Origin: a virus
Strand: one strand, 5' to 3'
Length of the DNA stretch: 25,272 nucleotides
Virus record (IMG/VR): IMGVR_UViG_3300009079_000117
Location: 1-25,272 of that record
In this document: positions 13,840 through 20,859 of the stretch, in pieces
How the letters are laid out: the number at the start of each line of letters is the position of its first letter
How positions within the stretch are numbered: position 1 is the stretch's first letter
Program-made: the position numbers and the translations under genes
Notes under the pieces: generated by a model
Told to the model about the DNA's origin: nothing
Databases searched by the model: none
Seen by the model: the letters and a program-made list of their open reading frames with translations, nothing else

Positions 13840-14322
13840 ACTTGACAAGATATTTTATTCACACTTAGCCTACTAAGGGCCAAGTGTAAATTGAGTTCTT
13901 GACATAGAACAGCACCCACATTACCATAGTAAACCTAGTTTAACACCTAGGAAGGGCGGTTACGCTGTACCCTTATTACATACTGCTTTTCTAACGCAGA
14001 AACATCCGGAGCCATGGTATCGACTTTTGGACTATCCTCAAGTTACGAGCGTTCGTAGAGCTTGATCATTTTGATTTGTCAAATCAGTGTATTGACATTG
14101 TTAAGCACACCAGTATCTAGTCACGTGAATTCGTAACCTCAAGGTGAGTCGACCTATGCCGACCAATCGGAGCTTTGAAGCCTTTGTTAGTTTTTATTAG
14201 CCTGATTGTGTTTTGAACGGTGCCAGTAATTGCTTGACTTTATGTCTGTGTGAGTTTTGGTTTTACACTATTAATTATCTGATGCTTTAATTATTTGCTT
14301 CAAACAAAGTTAAAACGCTACT
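13840..14322 (-). ncRNA. candidate long structured noncoding RNA downstream of a strong early promoter
   Basis: There is no protein gene between 13669 and 14353; the longest frames are about 30 codons and lack ribosome-binding sites. A strong minus-strand promoter (14329-14357) points into it. Pairings seen on the minus strand include a leader stem (AACAAAAG with CTTTGTT, one bulge), TGATTT-GAC-AAATCA, TACGA-ACGC-TCGTA, AGGTTACG (14139-14132) with CGTAACTT (14047-14040), and ACACTTGGCC with GGCTAAGTGT at the 3' side. GACTA (14122-14118) can pair with TAGTC (14034-14030) across the third, giving a pseudoknot. The flanking bases resemble group I intron R and S elements, but no split gene is seen. 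The 3' end is uncertain. Confidence 0.45.
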
Positions 14323-14328
14323 TTTGTT

Positions 14329-14357
14329 ATAATAACAAAAAAGTTGTGCGTTGTCAA
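14329..14357 (-). promoter_or_regulatory. strong sigma70-type promoter of the 13840-14322 RNA
   Basis: On the minus strand a consensus TTGACA (14357-14352) is followed by a 17-base spacer and TATTAT (14334-14329), with an A7 tract and GG upstream. The -35 box overlaps the TGA stop codon of the GIY-YIG-like gene. The predicted start is near 14322. Confidence 0.75.
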
Positions 14358-14803
14358 CCTTTTTTTAAGTGTTCTGTAAGAATTTTAGAACTACCTATTC
14401 TTACATTAATTATTCCGTTATAGTATTCATCGGTTTCTAATACTCTACGGTCAAATTGTTCTTTTGCTTCCATATAACTTAGTACGCCTCTACTAGGACA
14501 ATAATGTAATATTTCTCTAGTAAAGTTTTCAGAACCAATTGTTAATACATCTGCATTTAAATGATCTGATGAGCCCCAATAGTCTCTCCAGTCACTTTCT
14601 TTCGTGCCACGCCTTTTGTTTTTCTTACCTTTAAGAGGCGGCTTTGTTGTTTTAAATCTTGCTAGTTTCTTACCAACATACTTGCGATTGTTAGTAAGGT
14701 TTGTAATTAAATAAACAAATCCTTCACAGTCAGCAGGAAGTTCGTCAACTACAACACTATTGTAAGTCCACGGACATTTGTCGCTACTCTTTGATCCACT
14801 CAT
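14354..14803 (-). CDS. GIY-YIG-like endonuclease domain protein (149 aa)
   Basis: This 149-aa protein has a degenerate GIY-YIG core: GFVYLITN (residues 28-35) in place of GIY, then RKYVGKK (40-46) in place of YIG. A basic loop (KGKKNKRRGTK), DYWGSSDHLNADV, ENFTREILHYC, and MEAKEQF with a candidate catalytic Glu (112 or 115) follow. Similar free-standing proteins occur in T4-like phages and may be homing or Seg-type endonucleases, or domesticated derivatives. It is the last gene of the gp55-gp47-gp46 unit, and its start overlaps the preceding 51-aa gene. Its stop codon lies in the -35 box of the next promoter. Nuclease activity is inferred; the first GIY residues are diverged. Confidence 0.75.
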   Translation of the reverse strand: MSGSKSSDKCPWTYNSVVVDELPADCEGFVYLITNLTNNRKYVGKKLARFKTTKPPLKGKKNKRRGTKESDWRDYWGSSDHLNADVLTIGSENFTREILHYCPSRGVLSYMEAKEQFDRRVLETDEYYNGIINVRIGSSKILTEHLKKG

Positions 14804-14939
14804 TTATTATTTTTCTAATCAATTCTATTGTGTCTACACCTAATGATGATTCGTTTATTGTTTCAGGAGCATGCAATAGTACATACTCTGGATTTGTTAT
14901 TCCGTTTTCCAAATTAAATTCTCGTTGATGTTTATCCAC
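14784..14939 (-). CDS. small protein with GTG start (51 aa)
   Basis: This 51-aa frame begins at GTG 14939 (VDKHQREFNLENG) and ends at TAG 14784. The start overlaps the TAA of the upstream 194-aa gene in GTGGATAA, a typical coupled arrangement, and its end overlaps the GIY-YIG-like start by 20 bases. It fills an otherwise empty gap in a tightly packed operon and has a balanced, protein-like composition (NPEYVLLHAPETI, then IELIRKIINEWIKE). I recognise no family. No strong ribosome-binding site is visible, so expression probably depends on coupling. Confidence 0.6.
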   Translation of the reverse strand: MDKHQREFNLENGITNPEYVLLHAPETINESSLGVDTIELIRKIINEWIKE

Positions 14940-15516
14940 GATGTACTCGAACTGAATAATTATCTAGTTCGTCTATCATATCGTAGTCACCTGCCATGCG
15001 AGCAATTTTTTTAGAAATCTCTAAATGATCTGTTGTATATTTTTTTATTTCTTCTTTAGTAATATCTAATTGTGTATTACAATCAATAAATAAATCTTCG
15101 TAATCAACATAAATTAATTCGTGTACTTTTTTTAATGTTTCTTCTGTTTCGTTATAATTATCTAGTGTAAAATTTTTACCCGCATCAATAATTGTATTTA
15201 AAGTAAATTCTTTAAGATGATCTTCTTCGTGTGTACGCTCTAGTGTTCTAAGCCAAATAAGATATGATAAACAAAATACAGTAGGGGCTAGTAAGTTTCC
15301 AACCTCTATTTCGTACTCTTCTTTAATGTGCGTTTGAATATCTTTTAATTGTTGTCTTTCATCATCTGTTAAAAAATTAGGTACACCAGAAATGCCTTTG
15401 TGTTTCATCATTTTCTTAATACCTAGTTGCATCTCACTATACCAATTGGGTTTTACTATGATTGCCTTTTCGGAATTGCCAAGTCTAGTAATTCCATAGT
15501 TCATAAAATTAAGCAT
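14932..15516 (-). CDS. unknown early protein in the gp46/gp47 operon (194 aa)
   Basis: This is a 194-aa, mainly helical, acidic soluble protein. The first ATG (15516) overlaps the gp46 stop by 8 bases and has GAGG seven bases upstream; a second ATG four codons later is an alternative start. Segments such as WYSEMQLGIKKMMKHKG and APTVFCLSYLIWLRTLERTHEED suggest a compact helical fold, but I see no catalytic motif. Its place directly behind gp46 hints at a DNA replication or recombination accessory role, which is only an inference from context. Confidence 0.75.
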   Translation of the reverse strand: MLNFMNYGITRLGNSEKAIIVKPNWYSEMQLGIKKMMKHKGISGVPNFLTDDERQQLKDIQTHIKEEYEIEVGNLLAPTVFCLSYLIWLRTLERTHEEDHLKEFTLNTIIDAGKNFTLDNYNETEETLKKVHELIYVDYEDLFIDCNTQLDITKEEIKKYTTDHLEISKKIARMAGDYDMIDELDNYSVRVHRG

Positions 15517-17284
15517 CTATCACCTCTATCTCTGTATTAAATGTAGTGAAGCCATTTTCTTTAGTAACCTGCAATACACTTTGTACACGACCAACTAGCT
15601 CATCTCTATGTGAAATAAGTAGAATATTCTTTTCTCTATCACGTTCCATCTTCTTCAATACACCTAATGCACTTTCTACACCAATTGTATCCATGCCACT
15701 GTCAACTAGTTCGTCTATACAAACAAAGTTAATAGGGTGATTCATACTTTCAAAGACATCACGGAAACTCCAACTTAGTCCAAGTATTAATCTGTTACGC
15801 TCACCCCTTGACAAGTTATCAAAATCTAAGTCTTGTCCAAGTTGTGTAATAGTTACAGTTAGGTCACTTTGGAATTGTACTTCATGTGGTAAACCTAATC
15901 GTGTAATATAATATTCTAATCGTGTGTTTAAGAACTGCAAGTTTTGTTCAATAATCTTTTTACGAATAAAACTATCTTTGTTAGTTAATAGTTTTAATAA
16001 AAAGTCTTGATGCTCTCTTAGTTCCTCAAGTCTATTTACCTCTGCCCAATTTACTTCTTGTAGGCCAGTTTCTGTTAGACTGTCAATTTGTTCTATATAT
16101 GGATTTGTTTCTTCTTTAGCATTATTTAATGCAGTTTGTAACTTATCTATTTTGCTTTGATGTTTGTATGCTTCTTGTAGTGTGTTATACTCTGTGCGTG
16201 GTGCAACACCTAGCTCTCCTAAGTCTGCAATTGCAGTATTGTATTCTGTAATTAATTGATTATCATCGTCTAAATGTTTTTGACTTTCATCTACAAGTTC
16301 TGTTTTTTGTACAACAATTTTATCATGTTGTTCGTCGTGTATTTCTTGTCCACACGCATAACATTTGTGTTCTAATGTTGAATCTAGATCAGTTTGTGCT
16401 TTAGTTAAACGCTTAGTCTCACGCTCAACACTACTTGTTAGTCTAGCAATCTCGGCAGTTAATGTATCTATTTGATTCTTTTTTTCATTAAATTTTGTAA
16501 ATTCTTCGTGTGCTTTTATTTCAGCATCAATGTCAATGTGTTCTAATGCAGCCAGTTCGCTAGTGTTTTCTTGTATGCGTTCTTGTAGTTGTGTAGCCCA
16601 TGTTTTTTGTCTACGCTCTAAATCTTTAATGCTACTACCAATGCGATCATTAGCATCTTCTATGCCTTTAATTCTAAATGTTTCTTCTGTAATTCTGTCT
16701 TTAGTGCCTTTAAGAAGGTCTTTTAGTATGTCTGCCTTCTCACTAAGTTTAGTAATACCTAGCAACTGTTCAATCATTTCACGCTGATCGTTTGCTCGCA
16801 TACTTAGGAATGGATCAGTGTAAGTGTTTAGTGCAACAATATGCTTAAACATTGTATGACTCATACCTAGTAGTTGTTCAATTACTGCTTGACTCTGTCT
16901 ACCTTCACCTTGCATCTCATCTGTAATGCCTTCGTTGTTATCTATGTCATTGATTAGATATTTAAATACATTAGGCTTACGACCACGTTCAATTCTATAC
17001 GCCTGTCCGTTCATTTCAAAGTCACAAGTAACCATCATGTTTTTATTATTGGTTTTGTTAACTAAGTTATCTTTTTTAATATTATAAAGTGCAGCACCAT
17101 ATAGTGCATAACTAAGTGCGTTAACAATAGTAGTTTTACCTGTACCATTACGAGAGCCATCGCCGCCCAAGTCTAAGTTGTTACCCAACACAAGTGTTAA
17201 GCCTGCGTTGTCAAAGTGAACTGCCTGTGTGACATTGCCCACACTCATAAAATTCTTTACAGTGATATTTTTAATTATTAGCAT
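15509..17284 (-). CDS. gp46: recombination endonuclease subunit, SbcC/Rad50-like ATPase (gp46)
   Basis: This 591-aa SMC-like ATPase pairs with gp47 to resect DNA ends for recombination-dependent replication and host DNA breakdown. Visible features in order: Walker A GSRNGTGKTT (43-52); a Q-loop region near 160; a long coiled coil (about 185-300); a zinc hook C308-Y-A-C311; the returning coiled coil (about 320-450); the ABC signature LSRGERNRL (491-499); Walker B INFVCIDE (518-525); and a D-loop DSGMD. Length is close to T4 gp46 (560 aa). The ATG lies just after the gp47 stop, with no clear ribosome-binding site, so the pair is probably translated in tandem. Confidence 0.96.
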   Translation of the reverse strand: MLIIKNITVKNFMSVGNVTQAVHFDNAGLTLVLGNNLDLGGDGSRNGTGKTTIVNALSYALYGAALYNIKKDNLVNKTNNKNMMVTCDFEMNGQAYRIERGRKPNVFKYLINDIDNNEGITDEMQGEGRQSQAVIEQLLGMSHTMFKHIVALNTYTDPFLSMRANDQREMIEQLLGITKLSEKADILKDLLKGTKDRITEETFRIKGIEDANDRIGSSIKDLERRQKTWATQLQERIQENTSELAALEHIDIDAEIKAHEEFTKFNEKKNQIDTLTAEIARLTSSVERETKRLTKAQTDLDSTLEHKCYACGQEIHDEQHDKIVVQKTELVDESQKHLDDDNQLITEYNTAIADLGELGVAPRTEYNTLQEAYKHQSKIDKLQTALNNAKEETNPYIEQIDSLTETGLQEVNWAEVNRLEELREHQDFLLKLLTNKDSFIRKKIIEQNLQFLNTRLEYYITRLGLPHEVQFQSDLTVTITQLGQDLDFDNLSRGERNRLILGLSWSFRDVFESMNHPINFVCIDELVDSGMDTIGVESALGVLKKMERDREKNILLISHRDELVGRVQSVLQVTKENGFTTFNTEIEVIDA

Positions 17285-17286
17285 GT

Positions 17287-18309
17287 TTAAGTTGTTAGTC
17301 CTGTATAAATGTCTACTAGTATTTGTTTCTTAATAGTGTCGCTTTGTACTGATTCAAGTTGCGACAATACAATAGTATCTACATTCTCTACTTGAATGTC
17401 TACACCTTTATTCCAGTCTTGTGTGTGTTCTTCTTTTTTACTTGGCATAAGTGTAATCTCACGCAAGTCATATTGTTTAGCAAATGTTTCTTTAATAAAG
17501 TTTGCTTCTTCATATGTAATGCCTACATCTAAACTAACACGAGCATGTGTTTTAGATCCCAAGAACTTATCTGGATTATCAATTAGTTTACTTAATGTTA
17601 GTGTACGATACTTTGGTGCATCTGGCCATTCTTGATAATCAATTGTGCCATCCCAATCTAAGAACATACATCCTCTATCATCATCCCATGCATCAGCATA
17701 GTTGTGTGGGAAGCAGTTACCTGGGTAAATTACATTACCACGCTCTTGTCTTTTATGGAAGTGTCCACTAAAAACTTTCTCAGGTCTTGATAAATCTTCT
17801 GCTTTGAGTCCGCCGTGGTCTGGCATTTGTACAAGTGCATTCATGTAAAAACTAGGCAATTCAAAATGCCCAAACATAAATTTACAATCAATCTCTTTTA
17901 GTTTCTTCCACTCGTCATCACATAACCAAGGAATAAACGCAACACCATCTTCAATAAACATTTCATTGTTTATCATTCTAATGTTTTTAAATTCTTCGAT
18001 CATTGATAAGCTATGTATCTCACGCTTCTCACGATAATATAAATCGTGATTGCCTGTAATCATAATAACTTCTTCAAATGATTCACTGAGTTTACGCAAA
18101 TTACTAGTTGTGTAATTTAGTGTACTAACATTAATACTTGCACGGTTGTGATGCCAGTCGCCTAAAAAGAAACATTTTTTAATGCCTCGTTTATGTGCTT
18201 CTTCGATCATCCATGTAATAAAATCTTCACAATCTTGATTGTGATGTCTACTGTTATTCTTCATGCCAAAGTGAATATCAGTAAAAATTACTGCTTTATC
18301 AAAAAACAT
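17287..18309 (-). CDS. gp47: recombination endonuclease subunit, SbcD/Mre11-like phosphoesterase (gp47)
   Basis: This is a 340-aa metallophosphoesterase, the nuclease partner of gp46. The full motif set is present: TDIHFG (D11, H13), GDWHHNR (D51, H53/54), GNHD (86-89), then GHFELPS and GHFHKR. These residues coordinate two metal ions in Mre11-type nucleases. Length matches T4 gp47 (339 aa). ATG 18309 directly follows the gp55 stop, and the GGAGAA ribosome-binding site overlaps the last gp55 codons. Confidence 0.96.
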   Translation of the reverse strand: MFFDKAVIFTDIHFGMKNNSRHHNQDCEDFITWMIEEAHKRGIKKCFFLGDWHHNRASINVSTLNYTTSNLRKLSESFEEVIMITGNHDLYYREKREIHSLSMIEEFKNIRMINNEMFIEDGVAFIPWLCDDEWKKLKEIDCKFMFGHFELPSFYMNALVQMPDHGGLKAEDLSRPEKVFSGHFHKRQERGNVIYPGNCFPHNYADAWDDDRGCMFLDWDGTIDYQEWPDAPKYRTLTLSKLIDNPDKFLGSKTHARVSLDVGITYEEANFIKETFAKQYDLREITLMPSKKEEHTQDWNKGVDIQVENVDTIVLSQLESVQSDTIKKQILVDIYTGLTT

Positions 18310-19227
18310 TTATTCTCCAGTTTCTTCGTTGTCTACTTCTGGTACTTTATAGTTTGTTACTTTAACTGTAGGATTCATTTCTTTTTTCTTTGCTTCATTT
18401 TTAATATGAGCTTCCCATTCAGCATTAAATGTTCTAGTGCTACTTGGGTTTAATCCTTCTTCTTCTAGTAAGTCATCTCTAATATTTTGACTACGCTTTT
18501 CTAAGTTTAACACTCTAGTAAAACTATTATTAATTGCCGCAGTGTAATATGCAAATGGATTTTGTGATTTAAGTTCATTAAATTGCAATCCAATTTGTGC
18601 TAGTTGCAATAATGCTTGTCCACGCATTTCGTCTACATATGTGTAACCTCTCCAGTTACCACGCATGCTATAACGCTCGCATAGTTTAATATACATCTTT
18701 GCTAACATATCGTTTGTTTGTCCGTGATGAACATTAAAATGTCCATTATCTTTGCCACCTTCCCAATGACTACGAGCTACTTCTGTCCACTCACCTTTAA
18801 TTACTGCATAGTGTTTAAAAGGAGGAAAGTTACATTTAGCATGTAAGTCTGCTTCAGTCTTTGGTTTATTTTTTCTGTTCTCTTCTGGTACATGTTCAAA
18901 TGTCATTACCCTTACTACAATGTCGTCATCTTTAATAGTTTCAACATCTACTGCAAAATCAGCCGCTCTTGGCTTAGTCTTTTTGCCTGTTAATCCTTTT
19001 TCCCAACGGGCAACTTCTACCTGATGAGCTAGTTTTTGTAGTCTTGTTGCTCTGTTTTGTTTTGCTTCAGCAACAGCTTCTGGAGTAACCTCATCAAAAC
19101 CTGTTACAATGAGATCAAAATGTGTATAGTTCTCGTCGTGCGTCCAACAATACGTCATTTTACTGTTATGTATTTCTCTTAACAAGTCTTTGTTTGTTAA
19201 GTAAAAAGTCTTTTTTGGTTTATTCAT
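18310..19227 (-). CDS. gp55: late-transcription sigma factor (gp55-like), with long N-terminal region
   Basis: This is a 305-aa protein. The C-terminal half carries the gp55/sigma region 2-like segment: LAKMYIKLCERYSMRGNWRGYTYVDEM followed by RGQALLQLAQIGLQFNELKSQNPFAYYTAAINNSFTRVLNLEKR (about residues 177-250). These parts bind core RNA polymerase and the -10 type late box. T4 gp55 is 185 aa, so about 120-150 residues at the N-terminus are extra; they include TYCWTHDENYTHFDL and a helical Ala/Lys-rich stretch of unknown role. It is first in its operon, behind a near-consensus sigma70 promoter (19254-19283) and an AAGGAAA ribosome-binding site. That suits early synthesis of the factor that later reads the ATAAATAC promoters. 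Confidence 0.9.
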   Translation of the reverse strand: MNKPKKTFYLTNKDLLREIHNSKMTYCWTHDENYTHFDLIVTGFDEVTPEAVAEAKQNRATRLQKLAHQVEVARWEKGLTGKKTKPRAADFAVDVETIKDDDIVVRVMTFEHVPEENRKNKPKTEADLHAKCNFPPFKHYAVIKGEWTEVARSHWEGGKDNGHFNVHHGQTNDMLAKMYIKLCERYSMRGNWRGYTYVDEMRGQALLQLAQIGLQFNELKSQNPFAYYTAAINNSFTRVLNLEKRSQNIRDDLLEEEGLNPSSTRTFNAEWEAHIKNEAKKKEMNPTVKVTNYKVPEVDNEETGE

Positions 19228-19253
19228 ATTGAGATTTCCTTTATATAGTTAGT

Positions 19254-19283
19254 ATTATACAGCATATATGGCCTAAATGTCAA
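19254..19283 (-). promoter_or_regulatory. strong sigma70-type early promoter of the gp55-gp47-gp46 operon
   Basis: On the minus strand consensus TTGACA (19283-19278), an 18-base spacer and consensus TATAAT (19259-19254) give a predicted start near 19247, about 20 bases before ATG 19227. An A6 tract and CCGG lie just upstream of the -35 box. Confidence 0.85.
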
Positions 19284-19300
19284 CCGGTTTTTTCAATTAG

Positions 19301-19308
19301 ATAAATAC
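19301..19308 (+). promoter_or_regulatory. late promoter of the baseplate operon (ATAAATAC)
   Basis: GATAAATAC on the plus strand lies 20 bases before ATG 19328; the leader would be only about 14 bases and consists almost entirely of the GGAGA ribosome-binding site. It is back to back with the early gp55 promoter. Confidence 0.75.
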
Positions 19309-19327
19309 TACGAACGGAGAAGTAATT

Positions 19328-19975
19328 ATGTTAATTGAACATGTTTTAAAAGAGGGAGTTGACAACATAGCTGTATTTTATGGCGGTCGTTTCCAACCTA
19401 TGCACCAAGGACATCACGATGTTTATAAACATCTGGTTCAAAAGTTTGGTGCGGATAATGTATTTATCGCCACAATGGTGTCTGCAAAAGTGCAAGGACT
19501 TATTACAAAAACTAATGCAGGTGGAAAACTTACTGATCTTCAACGAGGTGAATTAAGCAAGAATCCATTTACATTTGATGAAAAAGCAAGCATTATGAAT
19601 AAGATGTTTAATATACCTGGAGATAAAATTATCAACACAAATCCATACAGACCAGACATGGCTGCTGCAGGCAGAGATGCAAATACTACTGCACAGATAC
19701 TTGTATATGGTGAAAAGGATGCAAGTAGACTTGCAACAGGTGGCGAAGGGTTCTTACATGAATTACCAAAAGATATGAACGAATTGATTCCAACTGCACA
19801 AGAAAGAGGCTATGTATATGTAGCACCGCTTATGCAAGGTGGAATGAGTGCAAGCGACTTCCGTGCTGACATGGCAAGCGAAGGTGATGAAGAAGCTAAA
19901 AAGCAAGCATTTACTAAGTTCTTCGGCAAATACAATGAACAGATTTTTAAGTTTATTCAGGAGAGGTTAACATAA
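19328..19975 (+). CDS. nucleotidyltransferase-fold protein (cytidylyltransferase/NMN adenylyltransferase-like)
   Basis: This 215-aa protein is of the HxGH nucleotidyltransferase superfamily. FYGGRFQPMHQGHHDVY (residues 17-33) holds the nucleotide-binding H26-Q-G-H29 signature. LVYGEKDAS (about 125-133) is a following beta-strand/loop, and MSASDFR (173-179) stands where the family has the I-S-x-T-x-x-R motif. Relatives include NMN adenylyltransferases and phosphopantetheine or glycerol-phosphate nucleotidyl transferases; the substrate cannot be told. Related genes are found in marine T4-like phages. Unusually for a metabolic enzyme it is first in a late baseplate operon, with TAATG coupling to the next gene. 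Confidence 0.85.
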   Translation: MLIEHVLKEGVDNIAVFYGGRFQPMHQGHHDVYKHLVQKFGADNVFIATMVSAKVQGLITKTNAGGKLTDLQRGELSKNPFTFDEKASIMNKMFNIPGDKIINTNPYRPDMAAAGRDANTTAQILVYGEKDASRLATGGEGFLHELPKDMNELIPTAQERGYVYVAPLMQGGMSASDFRADMASEGDEEAKKQAFTKFFGKYNEQIFKFIQERLT

Positions 19976-20574
19976 TGAAAAAAGCAAGTTTAGTACTAAA
20001 AAAGACAGGCGGACCAATTGAGATTACAGGCCTACTGTATCCACTAAAAGATAACAACGGTGTTATATTCCCATACACACCTACTATTATGTTTAGCCAT
20101 GCTGCAGGTTACGGACAGTATGATATTACAGGCGCAAACTATCATCAAAATTATTATACAGGTACTTCCAACCCAACTGTATCAGTAACTGCAATGTTCT
20201 CTAGTAATACATTAGATGAAGCAAAATACACAACTGCAGCAATACAATTTTTTAAAGCAAGTACAAAGTCACAATTTGGTGTACGAGCAGGTGCAGCAGC
20301 AGGTACTCCACCACCTATATTAATGTTTAATGCATATGGACAAGCCAATGCAAAGAATGTTCCAGTAGTGGTAAGAAGTTTTAACTACACATTACCAGAA
20401 GACACAGACTATGTAACCTTTGATGATCCAGTGTCTGGAGAATTAAGTGTTCCTGCATTGATATTAATACAAATAGAACTAACCCCACAAATTCCACCTA
20501 AAACTGTTAAAGATAATTTTAGTTTACAAGACTATGCAAGTGGAAATAATTTAAGAGGCGGAGGATTTTTATAA
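19975..20574 (+). CDS. gp48: baseplate tube/cap protein (gp48/gp54-like)
   Basis: This is a 199-aa beta-rich protein. PTIMFSHAAGYGQYD followed by ANYHQNYYTGTSNPTVSVTAMFSS, then AGTPPPILMFNAYGQ and VPVVVRSFNYTLPEDTDYV, match the pattern I know from baseplate tail-tube proteins annotated gp48 in marine T4-like phages. These proteins sit on the hub and start tail-tube polymerisation. It is well below T4 gp48 (364 aa) and gp54 (320 aa), close to a minimal tube fold. AGGAG precedes the start, which overlaps the upstream stop by one base, and the stop overlaps the gp53 start the same way. Whether it corresponds to gp48, gp54 or both is uncertain. Confidence 0.75.
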   Translation: MKKASLVLKKTGGPIEITGLLYPLKDNNGVIFPYTPTIMFSHAAGYGQYDITGANYHQNYYTGTSNPTVSVTAMFSSNTLDEAKYTTAAIQFFKASTKSQFGVRAGAAAGTPPPILMFNAYGQANAKNVPVVVRSFNYTLPEDTDYVTFDDPVSGELSVPALILIQIELTPQIPPKTVKDNFSLQDYASGNNLRGGGFL

Positions 20575-20858
20575 TGGCAAAATACAGAGCAGATAGTTTA
20601 TATAGAAATACAAAAGTTGTTAGTAACCAATATTTAGATACATTAGATTTAGCAAGTGTAGATATAGACAACACATCTACAAAAACAGTAACAATACAAT
20701 CTAAGCACGAAGAAAAACCAGACTTATTAGCATACGAATTATATGGTAATTCAAAACTATGGTGGGTGTTTGGACTATTCAATCAAGATGCACTTGCTGA
20801 TCCTATTATAGATTTTAAAGCAGGTTTAAAAATTATAGTCCCAATAAGGTTCTCATAA
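20574..20858 (+). CDS. gp53: baseplate wedge protein (gp53-like)
   Basis: This 94-aa protein has the conserved gp53 core: LLAYELYGNSKLWWVFGLFN (residues 51-70), then DPIIDFKAGLKIIVPIRFS at the C-terminus. The fold is LysM-like, and gp53 clamps neighbouring wedges during baseplate assembly. It is shorter than T4 gp53 (196 aa), keeping only the core. The start overlaps the preceding stop (TAATG). Confidence 0.88.
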   Translation: MAKYRADSLYRNTKVVSNQYLDTLDLASVDIDNTSTKTVTIQSKHEEKPDLLAYELYGNSKLWWVFGLFNQDALADPIIDFKAGLKIIVPIRFS

Positions 20859-20859
20859 C

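Noticed and set aside
14009-14030. Possible plus-strand tmRNA 5' end (GGAGCCATGGTATCGAC)
   Set aside because: It resembles the start of tmRNA, but no matching 3' acceptor/T-arm is found downstream, nor upstream as a permuted gene would need, and no tag reading frame is seen.
14029-14040. RNase P RNA-like GAGGATAGTCC on the minus strand
   Set aside because: One mismatch from the P RNA motif GAGGAAAGTCC, but the partner ACAGNA...GGCTT region is absent.
13990-14060. Short frames in the second noncoding region (minus, starting MAPDVSALEK; plus, starting MVSTFG)
   Set aside because: 22 and 14 codons only. The minus one has no ribosome-binding site and the plus one has GGAG only two bases from the ATG.
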